This document shows, in pieces, positions 1 to 12,832 of a DNA stretch of 64,000 nucleotides. The position numbers and the translations under genes are program-made. Numbering within the stretch: the stretch's first letter is position 1; each line of letters begins with the position of its first letter. The stretch comes from Flaccisagitta enflata (lineage: Eukaryota > Chaetognatha > Sagittoidea > Aphragmophora), in NCBI GenBank assembly GCA_965153355.1, contig OZ231126.1, positions 70,742,001 to 70,806,000 of the forward strand, in the 5' to 3' direction. Under the pieces are notes generated by a model. That model was not told the origin of the DNA. It searched no databases and worked only from the letters and a program-made list of their open reading frames with translations.

Positions 1-344
1 TACACTAATTTTTCATGAATTTTCACGATTTTCTCGATTTAGACCATAGAAGGTCACTTTTTCATTGCTAAATAGCTGTAAATGATGCCATATGGACCGG
101 TAATGTTAGCTCCTATCTAACTATGACTATTCTACATTGTTTCAGCCATATTGCAGACATGAGGAATTTTCCCCCTATGCGTAATCTAGCTCAACTTATG
201 GCCCTTAGTGCGAGTGGCCCGTCAAAAACGCAATTGTCTCTGACTGGAAACGCCCTCTTTAGTCCCATCTATTTTCATTAAGTAATTAGCATACTTTTTA
301 TCGCGTGAAAAGTCTTGCTAAGCTCTGGTGCGATATTATCTTTT

Positions 345-560
345 AGTAGCGGACACGCAACTCAATAAGAGGCTTTGTTCGTCCGTTGGTTTTTTGGTAT
401 GTCTGTTGGTCCGTCATGGTGATCAAATTGAAAATTGCGAAAGCACGCATTTTCAAGGCTCTGTGTGTGCGTTAGTACATGTGCACCCCATGGGATGGGC
501 GAAGGTGTTAATGGAGGTTGGCAACGTTATAGTGACAATCGAAAGTGGACACAGGTTCTT
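345..560 (-). mobile_element. Hairpin module, partial, reversed
   Basis: tagcggacacgcaactcaat, aagaggctttgttcgtccgt, then a ggtgatcaaattgaaaattg middle, as in the copies at 13053 and 46268. The open frame across it is a by-product. Confidence 0.6.
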
Positions 561-1019
561 GAATGGTGACTGATTGGCAAAATGTGACTGCATGGACCTA
601 ATCCTGCCCTATCTCAGGTCAAAAAACATAAAATTTTGACCCCTTGCTCTCCATAAGTCAATCTCGAAAATTCTCGATTCTCACTCATGATTGGCATGGC
701 AACTTTAATTGGTCAACCTATAAGCTTATAGCATGAGTTTCACCTCTGGTCATAATCAACATTATCACCCTCGATATTTCCCTTCCATAAAAAGTCTGTA
801 AGTGTAACTCGTCAACATTATTCATCCTCTTCTTCTTATCTTATCTGTGGTTAATAGAAGTAGGAAAGATAAAAGTTCAGATAGAGAAGAAACTTAACAA
901 GAGGAAAGTGAAAGAGAAGAAACATAACAAAATGAAAGTGAAAGGTTTAGTTTGAAAAGAGGAAAATAAAGATAGACAGGCCTATCCAGAGCGGGCTATG
1001 GACCGTCTTATCTTCTTCT

Positions 1020-1230
1020 TGTTTCCCTCTTCTTCCTCTTCTTCCTCTTCTTCTTCCGTTTCTTCTTCTTCTTCTTCCTTTTGTATTCCTTCATTCATTC
1101 ATTCATTTGTTCGTTCATTTATTCATTCATTCATTCATTTGTTCGTTCATTTATTCATTCATTCATTCATTCATTCATTCATTCATTCATTCATTCATTC
1201 ATTCATTCATTCATTCATTCATTCATTTTT
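1020..1230 (+). repeat. TTC-rich and ATTC microsatellite
   Basis: TTC/TCC repeats to 1080, then ATTC repeats with interruptions and a pure run from about 1152 to 1228. Confidence 0.95.
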
Positions 1231-2109
1231 TGAGAAAAAATCATCTTTTTCTGCTTTTATCATCAGGCCTTAAACGATTTACAGAGACAATTCATTTGTA
1301 AAAGGTATGAAAAACAGTGGGAACATGGCAAAAATGGCTAATTTTTCGGTCGAAGGTAATCGAGGCGCAAAGAGAGTAGAGAGGTTGGTCACGGAGTGAT
1401 TCAAAAATCGTCATATGAGGTACAGGGTGAAACAAAAAAAGAAAAAAATTCAAATGTCATTTCAAGTCATTTCAAAACGGTTTAAGCTATTTTAGGTCAT
1501 TGAAAGTCACACATACTGAATTCATGTCATTAGGACTATTTTAGTTTTGGTCATTTATTTGAATATCTAGTAGAAGAGTTCAGTCAATTAAGATAAGCAC
1601 GCGACTGGACTTTTTTCCATTAAACGCCACACCTTTCTATATGCTCTGATTAATGATTTGGTTGAAGATGAAGAAGCAAATAATCCTTAGATTAAAAAGG
1701 ATTTTGATTGTTTTTATTATTCTATTATTTAACATTTTTTTTTATTTATTATCTATTATTCTATTCATTATTCTATTATTCTATGGAAAAAATGGGTGGC
1801 TAAAGAAATATTTTTTTGTTTTTTCTCATATTTTTAGTATCTTTAGGATTAGATTTTTTTTATTTTTGCCAAAAAGATACACAGCAATATTGAGATTTTT
1901 TTATTTTCTTTTTTTTTCTATTTGTTGTCCTCGAACTCGACCCAACAGTCCGCCAATGCAGCTCCTGTTTTCTGAGCAACCAATCAACAAAATTGGATGA
2001 AATTTGAGATCTACACTCAACTCGAGTCACTCTTCATTAGGGTGGTCGTGGTTAAGGGTCAAATTTAAAAAAATGATATACTTTAGTTTATTGCATAAGA
2101 GTACCAATT

Positions 2110-2490
2110 TAGAAAGTTTAAGGCTTAAGGCTAGATTTTAGGCTTTGAGGCTGAATTTGAGGCTTGAAGCTGGAATATGAGCCTCACGGTTGGAACTTGA
2201 GCCTCGACGTTGGATTTTTGGATTTTTGGAGTAGAAGAGGGAGGAGAAGTGGAGAGGCTGGAGTGGCTGGAGAGGCTGGATTCTGGGCTTTGAGGCTCAA
2301 TTTGAGCCTTGAGGCTCAATTTGAGCCTTGAGGCTCAATTTGAGCCTTAAGGCTGAATTTTAAGCTTTGAGGCTAGTAGCTGGAATTTGAGCCTCAAGGC
2401 TGGAATTTGAGCCTCAAAGCTAATATTTGAGCCTCGAGGCTAGATTTTGGGCTTTAAGGCTGGAAGAGGGGGTGGACGGAGAAGGAGGAG
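2110..2490 (+). repeat. 20-bp tandem array, A type, without left end
   Basis: Many diverged units of the form ggctggaatttgagcctcaa in both senses, ending in a gggggtggacggagaagg stretch as other arrays of this family do. It stands directly in front of the A element at 2496. Confidence 0.75.
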
Positions 2491-2495
2491 GAGGC

Positions 2496-2998
2496 AAAAG
2501 TGTCAGATGGTCAGCGGTACCCGTTGCCCCTAAGTTGGTGAATGTAAGATGTGAAGGTGAGAGGGGCAGCGGCCAGAAGGAGCCAATGACCTATGCTGGG
2601 CTAAGATTTGAGCATTGGAGCTGGGATTTGAGCCACGATGCAGATGAGGAGCCATCAGGCTTGGATTGGAGCCTCTTGGCTGGGGTTTGAGCCTCATGGC
2701 TAAGGTCTTCAATTCCAGCCTTGAGGCTGGGATTGGAGCTTCAAGGTTGGGATTGGAGCCTCAAGGTTGGGATTGGAGCCTCAAGGATGGGATTGGAGCC
2801 TCAAGGCCGCAATTTGAGACATAAGGCTGGAATTGAAACCTCAAGGCCAGGATTAGGACCGTGAAGCTGGGATTGGGGCCTCACGGCGGGGGGGGGGGGG
2901 ACAGAGGAGGAGGAGGAGAAGAAGGAGGAGGAGAAAATCCCCCATATGTGTGAGAGCATAGGTCATCGGCCCCTTCGGGGCCGCTGCCCAAAAAGGGG
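2496..2998 (+). mobile_element. Array element, A subfamily
   Basis: Left part with gatggtcagcggtacccgtt and a gcagcggcc block, next to gacctatgct; then about twelve 20-bp units (gggattggagcctcaaggct type); then a purine run and the right arm with agcataggtcatcggcccct, ending ggggccgctgcccaaaaagg. The left arm is degraded. It runs into a GACC/GACCGACC block of a hairpin module. Confidence 0.8.
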
Positions 2999-3003
2999 AT
3001 CAA

Positions 3004-4126
<1,123 letters not shown>

Positions 4127-4311
4127 TAGAGAAGTCATTTAAGTTATATCAAGCCATATCAAGTCTCCTAGGTCAAGTAGGCAAATTTAGTCGTTTAACT
4201 GTAAGTCGTTTCAAGTCGTTTTGAGTTATTCAAAGTCATCTTGAGTCATTCAAAGTCGTATAAAGGTATTCATGTCCCGCAAGCGTCTTATATGTGTTGG
4301 TCTTATTCCAG

Positions 4312-4460
4312 CACCCTCTGGTGGAAACATTGGCTGCATCGATGGGATTCGGTTCTTGTCTTTGACTTGGGTTATCATCGGTCATACTTACGAATTTGTA
4401 TCAATTTCGGCGAATCCGGGAATAATGCTGACGTCAGTCATTAAAAGATGGACCTTTCAG
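4312..4460 (+). CDS. NRF-6-like acyltransferase, exon a (start of acyltransferase-3 domain)
   Basis: First visible exon of a five-exon gene for a multi-pass membrane protein of the nose-resistant-to-fluoxetine (NRF-6) family, which carries an acyltransferase-3 domain. The exon follows a pyrimidine-rich acceptor ending ttccag, opens in the middle of a codon and ends at a codon boundary before a GT donor at 4461. It encodes GGNIGCIDGIRFLSLTWVII followed by GHTYEF. This contains the R-x10-H motif (Arg of GIR, His of GHTY) that is conserved and functionally required in acyltransferase-3 proteins and lies in the first membrane helix. NRF-6 proteins normally have a secreted cysteine-rich N-terminal domain and one further helix before this point. 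I did not find those exons, so they probably lie upstream of the window. The exact substrate is unknown; NRF-6 proteins are linked to lipid transport or modification in epithelia. No stops or frameshifts are seen in any of the five exons. Confidence 0.88.
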
Positions 4461-5090
4461 GTTTGTGATATCCTCGCGATTACTCTCTACAAATGTTGAA
4501 TTTTAGTTTTAGCCTGTGGTCTATGAGACCTTTGATCCATTGATACGTTTGTTCGTCAATCCGTTGGTCTGTTGGTCCAGAGTTCCAAATTGGCTCCTGT
4601 GAAACACCCGCAGTTCCGCTTTGAAATGCCGCTTATCCCACCTTGCGTAAATCCTGTTCTCAGAGTCGTTTCTTGGCGTTGGCCTGTGGCCGCATGGAGT
4701 AGGGGGGGGGCTACCTGGAGGGTCAAATGTGGTCAATTTTCAAAACGCCAACTGACCATACACTCTATGTCGTATTTGAAAAGGAATTGGGGCAAGTGGA
4801 GATCGGCATCTGGACAGAAAACCCGCACGGTAACACTACAGAGTTTCAATGGGCGTAGAATTGCTTTCATACACTTTACCATTGTGTTGCCATGCCCGTT
4901 TCTTGATCAAATACCGATCTCTGCTTGTCTGATTTAGTGCCCATATGCCGCTTAGCATGGATGGTTAGATGGCGGAGGAATTTTCATTTTTGAGCCAAAT
5001 TCACCCTTCAGGTAACCAGCTTAGCATGGATATTTTTTTTAATTTGAGATTTATTAGGTCGTTGAATTCTCTCTTTGTCCATTTCTTCAG

Positions 5091-5213
5091 CCGATCATTA
5101 ATGGGTTTCCATCCGTCGATTCCTTCTTTGTTTTGAGTGGATTCCTCACGGCTTACCTCTTCTTCAAGAAAAATGACTCCAAGAAAGAATCAATCTATCA
5201 GAAAGTAAAAACG
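5091..5213 (+). CDS. NRF-6-like acyltransferase, exon b
   Basis: A 123-bp exon in phase 0 at both ends, after acceptor atttcttcag and before donor gtaagt at 5214. It encodes 41 residues including VDSFFVLSGFLTAYLFF, the second hallmark of acyltransferase-3 proteins: an FF-x-LSGFL membrane segment. It joins in frame to the preceding exon, whose last residues are KRWTFQ. The end of the exon is lysine-rich (KKNDSKKES) and probably forms a cytosolic or lumenal loop. The following intron is about 6.1 kb and is filled with satellite arrays and repeat modules. Confidence 0.9.
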
Positions 5214-5639
5214 GTAAGTTTCTTGGCATTTCTTTAAGATTTATGATGAAATTTGACTGTAAAACTAAATCCTTCTGTTATGATTGCTTTCCGTGTTCAC
5301 TTAATAAGAAAGAAAAAACAAACAGCCATTTTCATTGCCCCTTTCCCCCAGGGCTGCAGAAAATTTTTTGCTTCCTACGAGCGAAATTTAGATATGTCTG
5401 CCTTCCTATTGAGATGCGTAAAATTTTCTCATCATTTTGAATATCTAAATTCATTCAGTATTGAACAACAGAAATCGGTATCTCCGTTGTTATCCATTTT
5501 TGAACCCCAGCCAGGAGTGTTTTTCTTTCTATATATATAGACTGAAGCACCCAGGGTCGAGAATGGGATCAGCGGCGCAATTTTCCACTCGCGCATTCTT
5601 CATTTTGATGGTCAAAAACCATGGTATCAATATTGCAAG

Positions 5640-6785
5640 GGATCAATGGCACCCTCAACTTTGGAAGCTTACTACTTCTAAACAAATAAAGATAGAAAAT
5701 CGCGCTTGGCGCCATTTTAAAGAGCACAAAAAATCCTTTCTTTACCTCATGAATTTCACCTAAATTGGTTGAAAAATAACGAAGTAACAAGCTTGCAAAC
5801 TTGGTTGAAGTTTGAGTGAATTCTTATAATTACATCAATTTCACCCCTAACTTTGGAAGCTTACTGCTTCTAAACGAATAAAGATAGAAAATCGCGCTTG
5901 GCGCCATTTTAAAGAGCACAAAGATCCTTTCTTTACCTCATGAATTTCACCTAAATTGGTTGAAAAACAACGAAGTAACAAGCTTGCAAACTTGGTTGAA
6001 GTTTGAGTGAATTCTTATAATTACATCAATTTCACCCCTAACTTTGGAAGCTTACTGCTTCTAAACGAATAAAGATAGAAAATCGCGCTTGGCGCCATTT
6101 TAAAGAGCACAAAAAATCCTTTCTTTTCATCATGAATTTCATCTAAATTGGTCGAAAAACAATGAAGTGACAAGCTTCCAAACTTGGATGAAGTTTGAGT
6201 GAATTCTTATAATTACATCAATTTCACCCCTAACTTTGGAAGCTTACTGCTTCTAAATGGAAAAAGATAGAAATTTGGGCTTGGCGCCATTTTAAAGAAC
6301 ACAAAAAATCCTTTCTTTTCATCATGAATTTCATCTAAATTGGTTGAAAAACAACGAAGTAACAAGCTTGCAAACTTGGATGAAGTTTGAGTGAACTCTT
6401 ATAATTACATCAATTACACCCCTAACTTTGGAAGTTTACTGCTTCTTAACGAATAAGGATAAAAGATCGTGCTTGGCGCTATTTTGATAAGCACAAAAAA
6501 TCCTTTCTTTTCATCATGAATTTCGTCTAAATTGGTTGAAAAACAACAAAGTAACAAGTTTGCAAATACGGGTGAAGTAAGAGTAAGAGTAAATTCTTAT
6601 AATCACTTCAATTTTACCCTCAACTTTGAAAGAATGTCATTTCTAAACCAGAAAAGATAAAAGATCGCGCTTGGCGGCATTTTAAAGAGCTCATAAAACA
6701 TTTTTTTATCTCATAAATTTTATCTCAATTAGTTGAATAACAATCTAACTATAAGCTTTCAAACCTGGGTCAAGTTTGATAAAAT
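5640..6785 (+). repeat. 192-bp satellite array, forward orientation, in intron b-c
   Basis: About six tandem units, marked by repeats of 'aactttgg' at 5657, 5849, 6040, 6232, 6424 and 6622, a spacing of 191-198 bp. Each unit holds a conserved box with cgcttggcgccattttaaag preceded by an AAACGAATAAAGATAGAAA-like stretch. The last unit is the most divergent. The same unit occurs in the opposite orientation at 9105-9925 within the same intron. Confidence 0.9.
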
Positions 6786-7034
6786 TCAAATGAAGGCTGT
6801 ATACCCTCCCCCCAGTCGCCGAGGGATGGGCAGGGGCACTAAAGCAAAAAATAGTCAACATTTCATTTCAGGTACGGACCAACAGACCAACGGACCAACA
6901 GACCAATGGACCAACGGACTGACACAATTCTAGAGTCACATGTCCGAGAGATAGAACATTGTGCTGGCACCATTTCAAAGAGCACAAAGTCTCTATAGAG
7001 CTCAATTTTAGTTGAAAGTACCCAAAAATAGTAG

Positions 7035-7178
7035 AACAAGGCCAAGTAGGCCAATAAGGTGCGACGTGTGGATCGTCGAACGATTGCGTTACCCCACAGA
7101 CCAACCAACTGACTGACCAACCAACCAACCGACCAACGGACACAGCCAGTTATAGAGGTGCTTTGTCGCACCTAAAAA
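7035..7178 (+). mobile_element. Hairpin module, 'ggtgcgac' tag
   Basis: Starts aacaaggccaagtaggccaa, tag aggtgcgacgtg, GACC-type repeats, then ggacacagccagttatagag and the hairpin ggtgctttgtcgcacc followed by taaaaa. Confidence 0.85.
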
Positions 7179-7644
7179 CTTAACAAATCTGTTGGTTCTT
7201 GACTTGAGCTTTCTGCAAGAACCAATCAATGGATCATGGAATAGGTAGAGTCGCTTTCATAGTTGTAGTGTGCAATGATACAGACAAGAAGTTGTCAAGC
7301 TTTATCGCGCATTTATTTCTTCTTTTTTTTTCAATTACAAAATAGTTTTCACTTCAAGTTTCATTTTCAAGTTTTTTTTTCTTCTGAAGGGTGAACAAAA
7401 AATATAGGATACTAGAAAATGGAAAATGCTTTCAAGAAAAATGTTTTTTTGAAACGTAGAATACTAAAACAAATACCATACTAAAACAATACAATGCTAG
7501 AAATACACCTATTATGCTAAAACAATACAATGCTACAAATTGTGCTGATACGAATACTCAATTTGAAATTTTGGTTTGTTCAAGAGCTGTAACCAGCGCC
7601 GATTTTGTACGCATACACGGTACTCGTGTAATGGCATGATCAAC

Positions 7645-7968
7645 TGCCTCTAACAAATCCTGCCCCCAATGCCTCAAATCTGCCCTCCAGACCTCAAGTC
7701 TGCCCTCCAGACCTCCAAGCATGAAACCAGCCCTCCAAACCTTGATTATACCCTCCAGCCCTCAAATATGCTTTCAGTGGCTTAAATCAGCCATCTAGAG
7801 CCCCCTCAGGACAGACGCAAGGACGGACGTCTCGAAATTCATCCCTATGTTCTACAGGACATCGGCCCTTTTGGGCCGCTGCCCTGCTCTCACTCCACTT
7901 CTTCACTGGATCACTTCCAGCAGGGCATCGGGTACCGCTGTCTATGTGCGATCCTTGGGTGACTAGTT
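7645..7968 (-). mobile_element. Array element, B subfamily, reversed
   Basis: Contains the 20-bp units (gccctccagacctcaaatct type), a gacggacgtctcgaaattca stretch, cctacaggacatcggccc-like arm, the paired gccctgct...agcagggc block and the terminal atccttgggtgactagtt. The far arm is missing at its left end. Confidence 0.8.
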
Positions 7969-8218
7969 TTCTCTTGTTTTGCTTGCTTTCTTGAACTTCA
8001 AAAGGTCTTCATGCAACTTAATCTGATGGAAGGCTGCGTCTTCAATTCTGTATGAACAGAACCACACACGTGCCAACAGGAGAGAAATGACTAGATTCAC
8101 TCTTTCAATGCCATATAAAATTGAGAGTACAACGTCAATTGAGGGCTGATTGATCAAGATTGAAATCCTGAAGAACAATATGTACACCGGAAGGATCATA
8201 AGATGCATGTAAAACCAA

Positions 8219-8930
8219 TAGTCGCAAAAGCGTTAGATGGTCAGCGGTACCCGATGCCCCTGTGTTAGTGTAGGTGTGTATGAAGTTGAGAGGGGCAGCG
8301 GCCCCGAAGGGACCGATGACCTATGCTTAGTAAGTTTTGAAGCTCTAGGATTGAATTTGAGCATCAATAATGGGACTTGAGCCTCAAGGCTGTGATTCAA
8401 GCCATGAGGCTGTGATTTAAGCCTTGAGGCTGCCATTTGAGCCTTGAATCAGTGATTTCAGCCTCAAGGCTGGGATTTGAGGCTTGAGGCTGGGATTTGA
8501 GGCTTTAGGCTAGGATATAAGCCTGGAGGCTGTGATTTGAGGCTTTAGGCTAGGATTTGAGCCATGAGGCTGATATTTGAGCCTCAAGGCTGGGATTAGA
8601 GGCTTGAGGCCGGGATTTGAGGCTTGAGGCTGGGATTTGAGCTTTGAGGCTGGGATGTGAGCCCTGAGGCTGGGATATGCGCATCCAGAGGATTAGGGTC
8701 AAGCTGGGATTTGAGGCTTTTAGGCTGGGAATTGAGATTTGAGGCTAGGATTTGGGCCTTGAGGCTAGAATTTGGGCCTGGAGACTAGGATTTGGGCCTC
8801 AAGACTAGGATTTAGGCCAGGATATGAGCTTTGGAGGGGGTGGACGGAGGAGAAGAAGGAGAAGGAAAAATTTCCCCTATGTGTGAAAGCATAGGTCATC
8901 GGCTCCTTCGAGGCCGCTGCCCAAAAAGGA
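8219..8930 (+). mobile_element. Array element, A subfamily
   Basis: Starts agtcgcaaaagcgttagatg then gtcagcggtacccgatgccc; left arm gcagcggccccgaaggga and gatgacctatgct; about 25 units of gggatttgaggcttgaggct type; right arm agcataggtcatcggctcct ending gccgctgcccaaaaagg. It is the most complete A copy in this half of the window. Confidence 0.87.
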
Positions 8931-9104
8931 AGCAGTTCATTTGGAAGCAAAATAGTTGGATGTGCAGATCTTATCTCAACTGAAGCATCACTTTTTTGTG
9001 TATTACGTGAATTCTGTTCGAATCTGGGGGCATTTTCACCAACATTACTGCTCCTGCCCACCCGCAACACTGACCCAGCCCATCCGTCTACAACTAATTT
9101 GTTG

Positions 9105-9925
9105 TGTTTTTTAAAATGGCGCCAAAAAACGATAAGCTTCCAATGTTGAGGGTGAAATTGAATTAGTAAGATTCACCCAAACTTTTTCCAACTTAGGAAG
9201 CTTGTTACTTGGATGTTTTTCAACCAATCTAGATGAAATTCATGATGAAACGAAAGATTTTTTTGCGTTCTTTGAAATGGCGCCAAGCGCGATCTTCTAT
9301 TTCTTTTTCGTTTAGAAATGACATTCTTACAAAGTTAGGGGTGAAATTGAAGTAATCACTTTAGTTTATCAAACTTTCATCCAACTTTGCAAGCTTGTTA
9401 CTCAGTTGTTTTTCGACCAATTTAGACAAAATTCACGATGAAATGAAAGATTTTTTTGTGTTCTTTAAAATGGCGCCAAGCGCGATCTTCTATCTTTTTT
9501 TGTTTAGAAATGACATTCTTACAAAGTTAGGGGTGAAATTGAAGTAATTTTTTAAGTTTGTTAAAACTTCATCCAACTTTGCAAGCTTGTTACTCAGTTG
9601 TTCTTCAACCGATTTAGACAAAATTCATGATGAAATGAAAGATTTTTTTGTGTTCTATGAAATGGCGCCAAGCGCGATCTTCTATCTTTTTTCGTTTAGA
9701 AATGACAGTCTTACAAAGTTAGGGGTGAAATTGAAGTTATTTTTTAAGTTTGTTAAAACTTCATCCAACTTTGCAAGCTTGTTACTCAGTTGTTTTTCAA
9801 CCGATTTAGACGAAATTCATGATGAAATAAAAGATTTTTTTGCGTTCTTTAAAATGGCGCCAAGCGCGATCTTCTATCTTTTTTCGTTAAGAAGAAGTGT
9901 GCTTACAAAGACAGAGGGGTATTTC
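9105..9925 (-). repeat. 192-bp satellite array, reverse orientation, in intron b-c
   Basis: About five units of the same satellite found at 5640-6785, here reverse-complemented. The marker 'ggcgcca' lies at about 9117, 9279, 9472, 9664 and 9856, a spacing of 192-193 bp for the last four. The array ends just before the repeat-rich stretch leading to the CA microsatellite at 10143. Confidence 0.9.
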
Positions 9926-10142
9926 AACTTTTACACTTGTGAGATGACGATCTTTTGTGAGCAAAGTCTGATATGTGCGACCTTGAAACTGCGTCCTACC
10001 CCCTTCCTCGGCCCCGGGGACTTCAATTTATATGTTTAGAAAGAAAAACACTCCTGGATGGAGTAGCCAAATGGATAGTTTCGGTGTACCTGACCTCTAT
10101 GAACAAGGTTAGTAAATTGATTAGCAATTTCACACGCACAAC

Positions 10143-10243
<101 letters not shown>

Positions 10244-10365
10244 ATTCTAGCAAAGTAGAGGCAAATACAGAAAGAAACAATGGCAGATTAAGAAAGAAAC
10301 AGAAACACACAAACTTTGTTTATATACCTTTCTCATTTCTTCCTACATTTTTCATTTTTGTTTTC

Positions 10366-10914
10366 TTTTTTGGGCAGCGGCCCAAAAGGGCCAATGTCCT
10401 GTAAGACTTAGGGGTGAATTCCCAAACGCCCATCCAGCCGTACGTCCATCTGTACATCAGTCTGTCCGTCTATCCCCCCCCCCGCCAAAGCTTCTGAGCC
10501 TCAAATTCCATTGAATAACATGGAAAATTGAAGAAATGCAAAACTCCGATTGAATAACATGGAAAATTGACAAAAATCGCAAAAATGTGAGATTCCCATT
10601 GAATAACAGGGGAAATTTACCAGAAGTTAGAAATATGTAAAATCCCTACTAAATAACATGGAAAATTGACGGAATTTTGAAATAAATGCAGAATTCAGAT
10701 CCAATAACATGGAAAATTGACAGAAATATTGAAAAAAATTCAACGTTTTCATTAAATAACATGGAACATAGCCCCAAAGGCCTTCTCAGGACGTCTGGAA
10801 ATTCACCACTGTGTCCTACAGAACATCGGCCCACTTCACCCCACTTCTTCAGCTGATCACTCCAAGCAGGGCATCGGGTACCACTGACCACGTGCGATCC
10901 TTGGATAACTAGTT
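10366..10914 (-). mobile_element. Array element, B-type ends with a different internal repeat
   Basis: The ends are B type: tgggcagcggcccaaaaggg on the left and a gatccttggataactagtta terminus on the right. The array between them is not the usual 20-bp unit but about six units of 38-52 bp sharing ttgaataacatggaaaattg. Confidence 0.82.
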
Positions 10915-11312
10915 ATTTCCCTTTTCTTTTCTTTTTTTCCCTTTTTCTTTCAGATCTTTTTCTTTCACCTTTCTTTCTTTCCTACTGGCCTTGCTTGCTT
11001 CCTTCGAGCGCCGCTCGCGTGCTCGGCTACTTTCGGCAGCCCTGCTTCCCCCCCCCCCCCCCCCCAACGCGGATGGGTGGGAATGGGCAGTTCGGAAAAC
11101 CGCTTACATTTCAAGAAAGTTTCAGACAGACCCACGGACGGACCGATGGACCGACCAAGCAGCCAACGGACACGGCAAGTTCTAGAATTGCGTGTCCGCG
11201 TCTAAGAATGCATGAACATACAATATGAAAATGATTGCATTGGCTCAAAGCCCAAACTATTGCACTAGTAAATGATCAAACTAATCCTGGCCCACCCCTT
11301 AATCTTATTAAG

Positions 11313-11582
11313 GTGCTGATGATGTACTTGCATCGCTATCTCCGCCTAACTCCAGCCTTGGCGATCCTCATATGTTTCTCCATGATTCTTCCATTGTACC
11401 TTACTTCTGGACCATGGGCAGAAGTTCCTGAGGAGGGAACATGTGATAGATATTGGTGGTACCACATTTTGTACATCAATAATTTCAAGATAGAATCCCT
11501 GGCCTGCGTAGGTCATGCTTGGTATTTGGCCAACGACATGCAATTCTTCATTTTATCACCTTTATTCCTCTACGCTTTTAAG
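11313..11582 (+). CDS. NRF-6-like acyltransferase, exon c
   Basis: A 270-bp exon (90 codons, phase 0 at both ends), after acceptor aatcttattaag and before donor gtattt at 11583. It encodes YLHRYLRLTPALAILICF, then a cysteine-bearing loop, then the sequence RYWWYHILYINNF and WYLANDMQFFILSPLFLY. The pattern RYxRLTP, YWW-x-LLYINNF and WYLxxDMQF is the most specific signature of the NRF-6 family, so the assignment rests mainly on this exon. Two membrane helices can be seen (around LTPALAILICFSMILP and MQFFILSPLFLYAF), with the cysteine-containing loop between them. No internal stop or frameshift is present. Confidence 0.93.
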
Positions 11583-12434
11583 GTATTTAATCATTCCCCT
11601 TTCACAGGGTGATCAATATCAACTGGCAAAAAGTATTAAGCTTTTATTTTTAAATGCATCATTTCACTAATTTGGAATCATTTGTCCCTTAAAGTACTAT
11701 GTTTGACATTTTTTCTGTCCAAATTTCATAAGTCTGAGATGAGTGGTTTGCCCACAACATCAATTTGAAGTAGAACAAGTGATTTCAATTGCAAATCAAT
11801 AAACTCTTTTTATTCAATACAATTTTTCTTTGACATACGACACGATGAAAATTATCTCGACAGTTCAGTTTCACCAAGGGCAAAAAATTTTTCTTTTTTT
11901 TTGCAAAGCAATGGATTCATATGCTAGCATATATTTTTTCATGAAAGAAGCAAAAAGAATTAATGCAAAATCTCAAAAATTTAAAAGTTATTGCTATTTT
12001 TCTCTAAAACACAAATTTACCTATCTTACTAAGAAAATGATGACTAAGTTTTTTAAAACCTGATTATATTTATTCAGCACTATGCTTTTAAATATGAAGA
12101 ATATAAAAACTGATGAAATTTTAAGATTTTTTCCAATTTTTACCAATTATTTTGCCAAAAAATGTTATTTTTTGAATATTTTTTTAGTTTAGAATATTTT
12201 AATAGCCTATCAAAGCAGGACAAATATAAAATAAAGGTAGTCATAATGAATTGATGAATAAATATACAAATTATAACTAATTTATAACTTATTCAAAAAA
12301 TCTATAGCAAAAAGATAACAGAAAACAATAAAAAACTCGTATTCTTAACAATTGATGAGCTTTTCAAGTTCAAATATTTTTTGACAGCTGGAAAATACAT
12401 CAATGTATGTTAGATAATTAAGGATATAGGTATA

Positions 12435-12832
12435 CTACTCGACTCAATAAAAAAGCCGCACTTTCAAATGACAAATTATCATACCAAATTTTAAAGAAAA
12501 TAATTAAAATCTTAGACCATTAGAAAGCTCTTGAAAAGATCTTTCATTTGGCGCCAATCTGGTATTTCTATCTTTTTTCGTTTAGTTTGAGTAAAAACAT
12601 TGCCTATTTCAGTTTTGCAATCCCTATTAAAAAAATGCATTTTAGCAAAATAGTGCTTTTCTTTGCAGAACTATAGCTCCTAAACCGTTTGAGATACAGA
12701 TCTGGGATTGGTCTAGAATGAAAGAAAATTTAAAAATCTTTCTAATGACTTTGACAGAAAAATTTTCAAATAATTTTTTTTTCTTATACATCAACTCAAA
12801 ATAGGGTGCGGCTTTTTTTTTTAGTCGAGTAG
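12435..12832 (+). mobile_element. MITE, TA-flanked (family 1), copy in intron c-d
   Basis: A 398-bp element with terminal inverted repeats: left CTACTCGACTcaataaaaaa then gccgcac, right gtgcggc, a T run, then AGTCGAGTAG. It is flanked by TA on both sides (12433-12434 and 12833-12834), as expected for Tc1/mariner-type insertion. There is no coding capacity. It contains ttggcgccaatctgg followed by a 'tttctatctttttt' and 'cgtttag' stretch, shared with the 192-bp satellite. Confidence 0.85.

Noticed and set aside
146-294. Possible exon after acceptor ttgtttcag (HIADMRNFPPMRNLAQLMAL...)
   Set aside because: A fair acceptor and a 49-codon frame, but no donor before the stop and no match to the NRF-6 N-terminal region.
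8765-9070. 101-codon minus-strand frame
   Set aside because: Overlaps the right end of an A array element and its flank; the peptide contains the recurring 'FWAAA-KEPMTYAFTHRG' piece encoded by every A-type arm.
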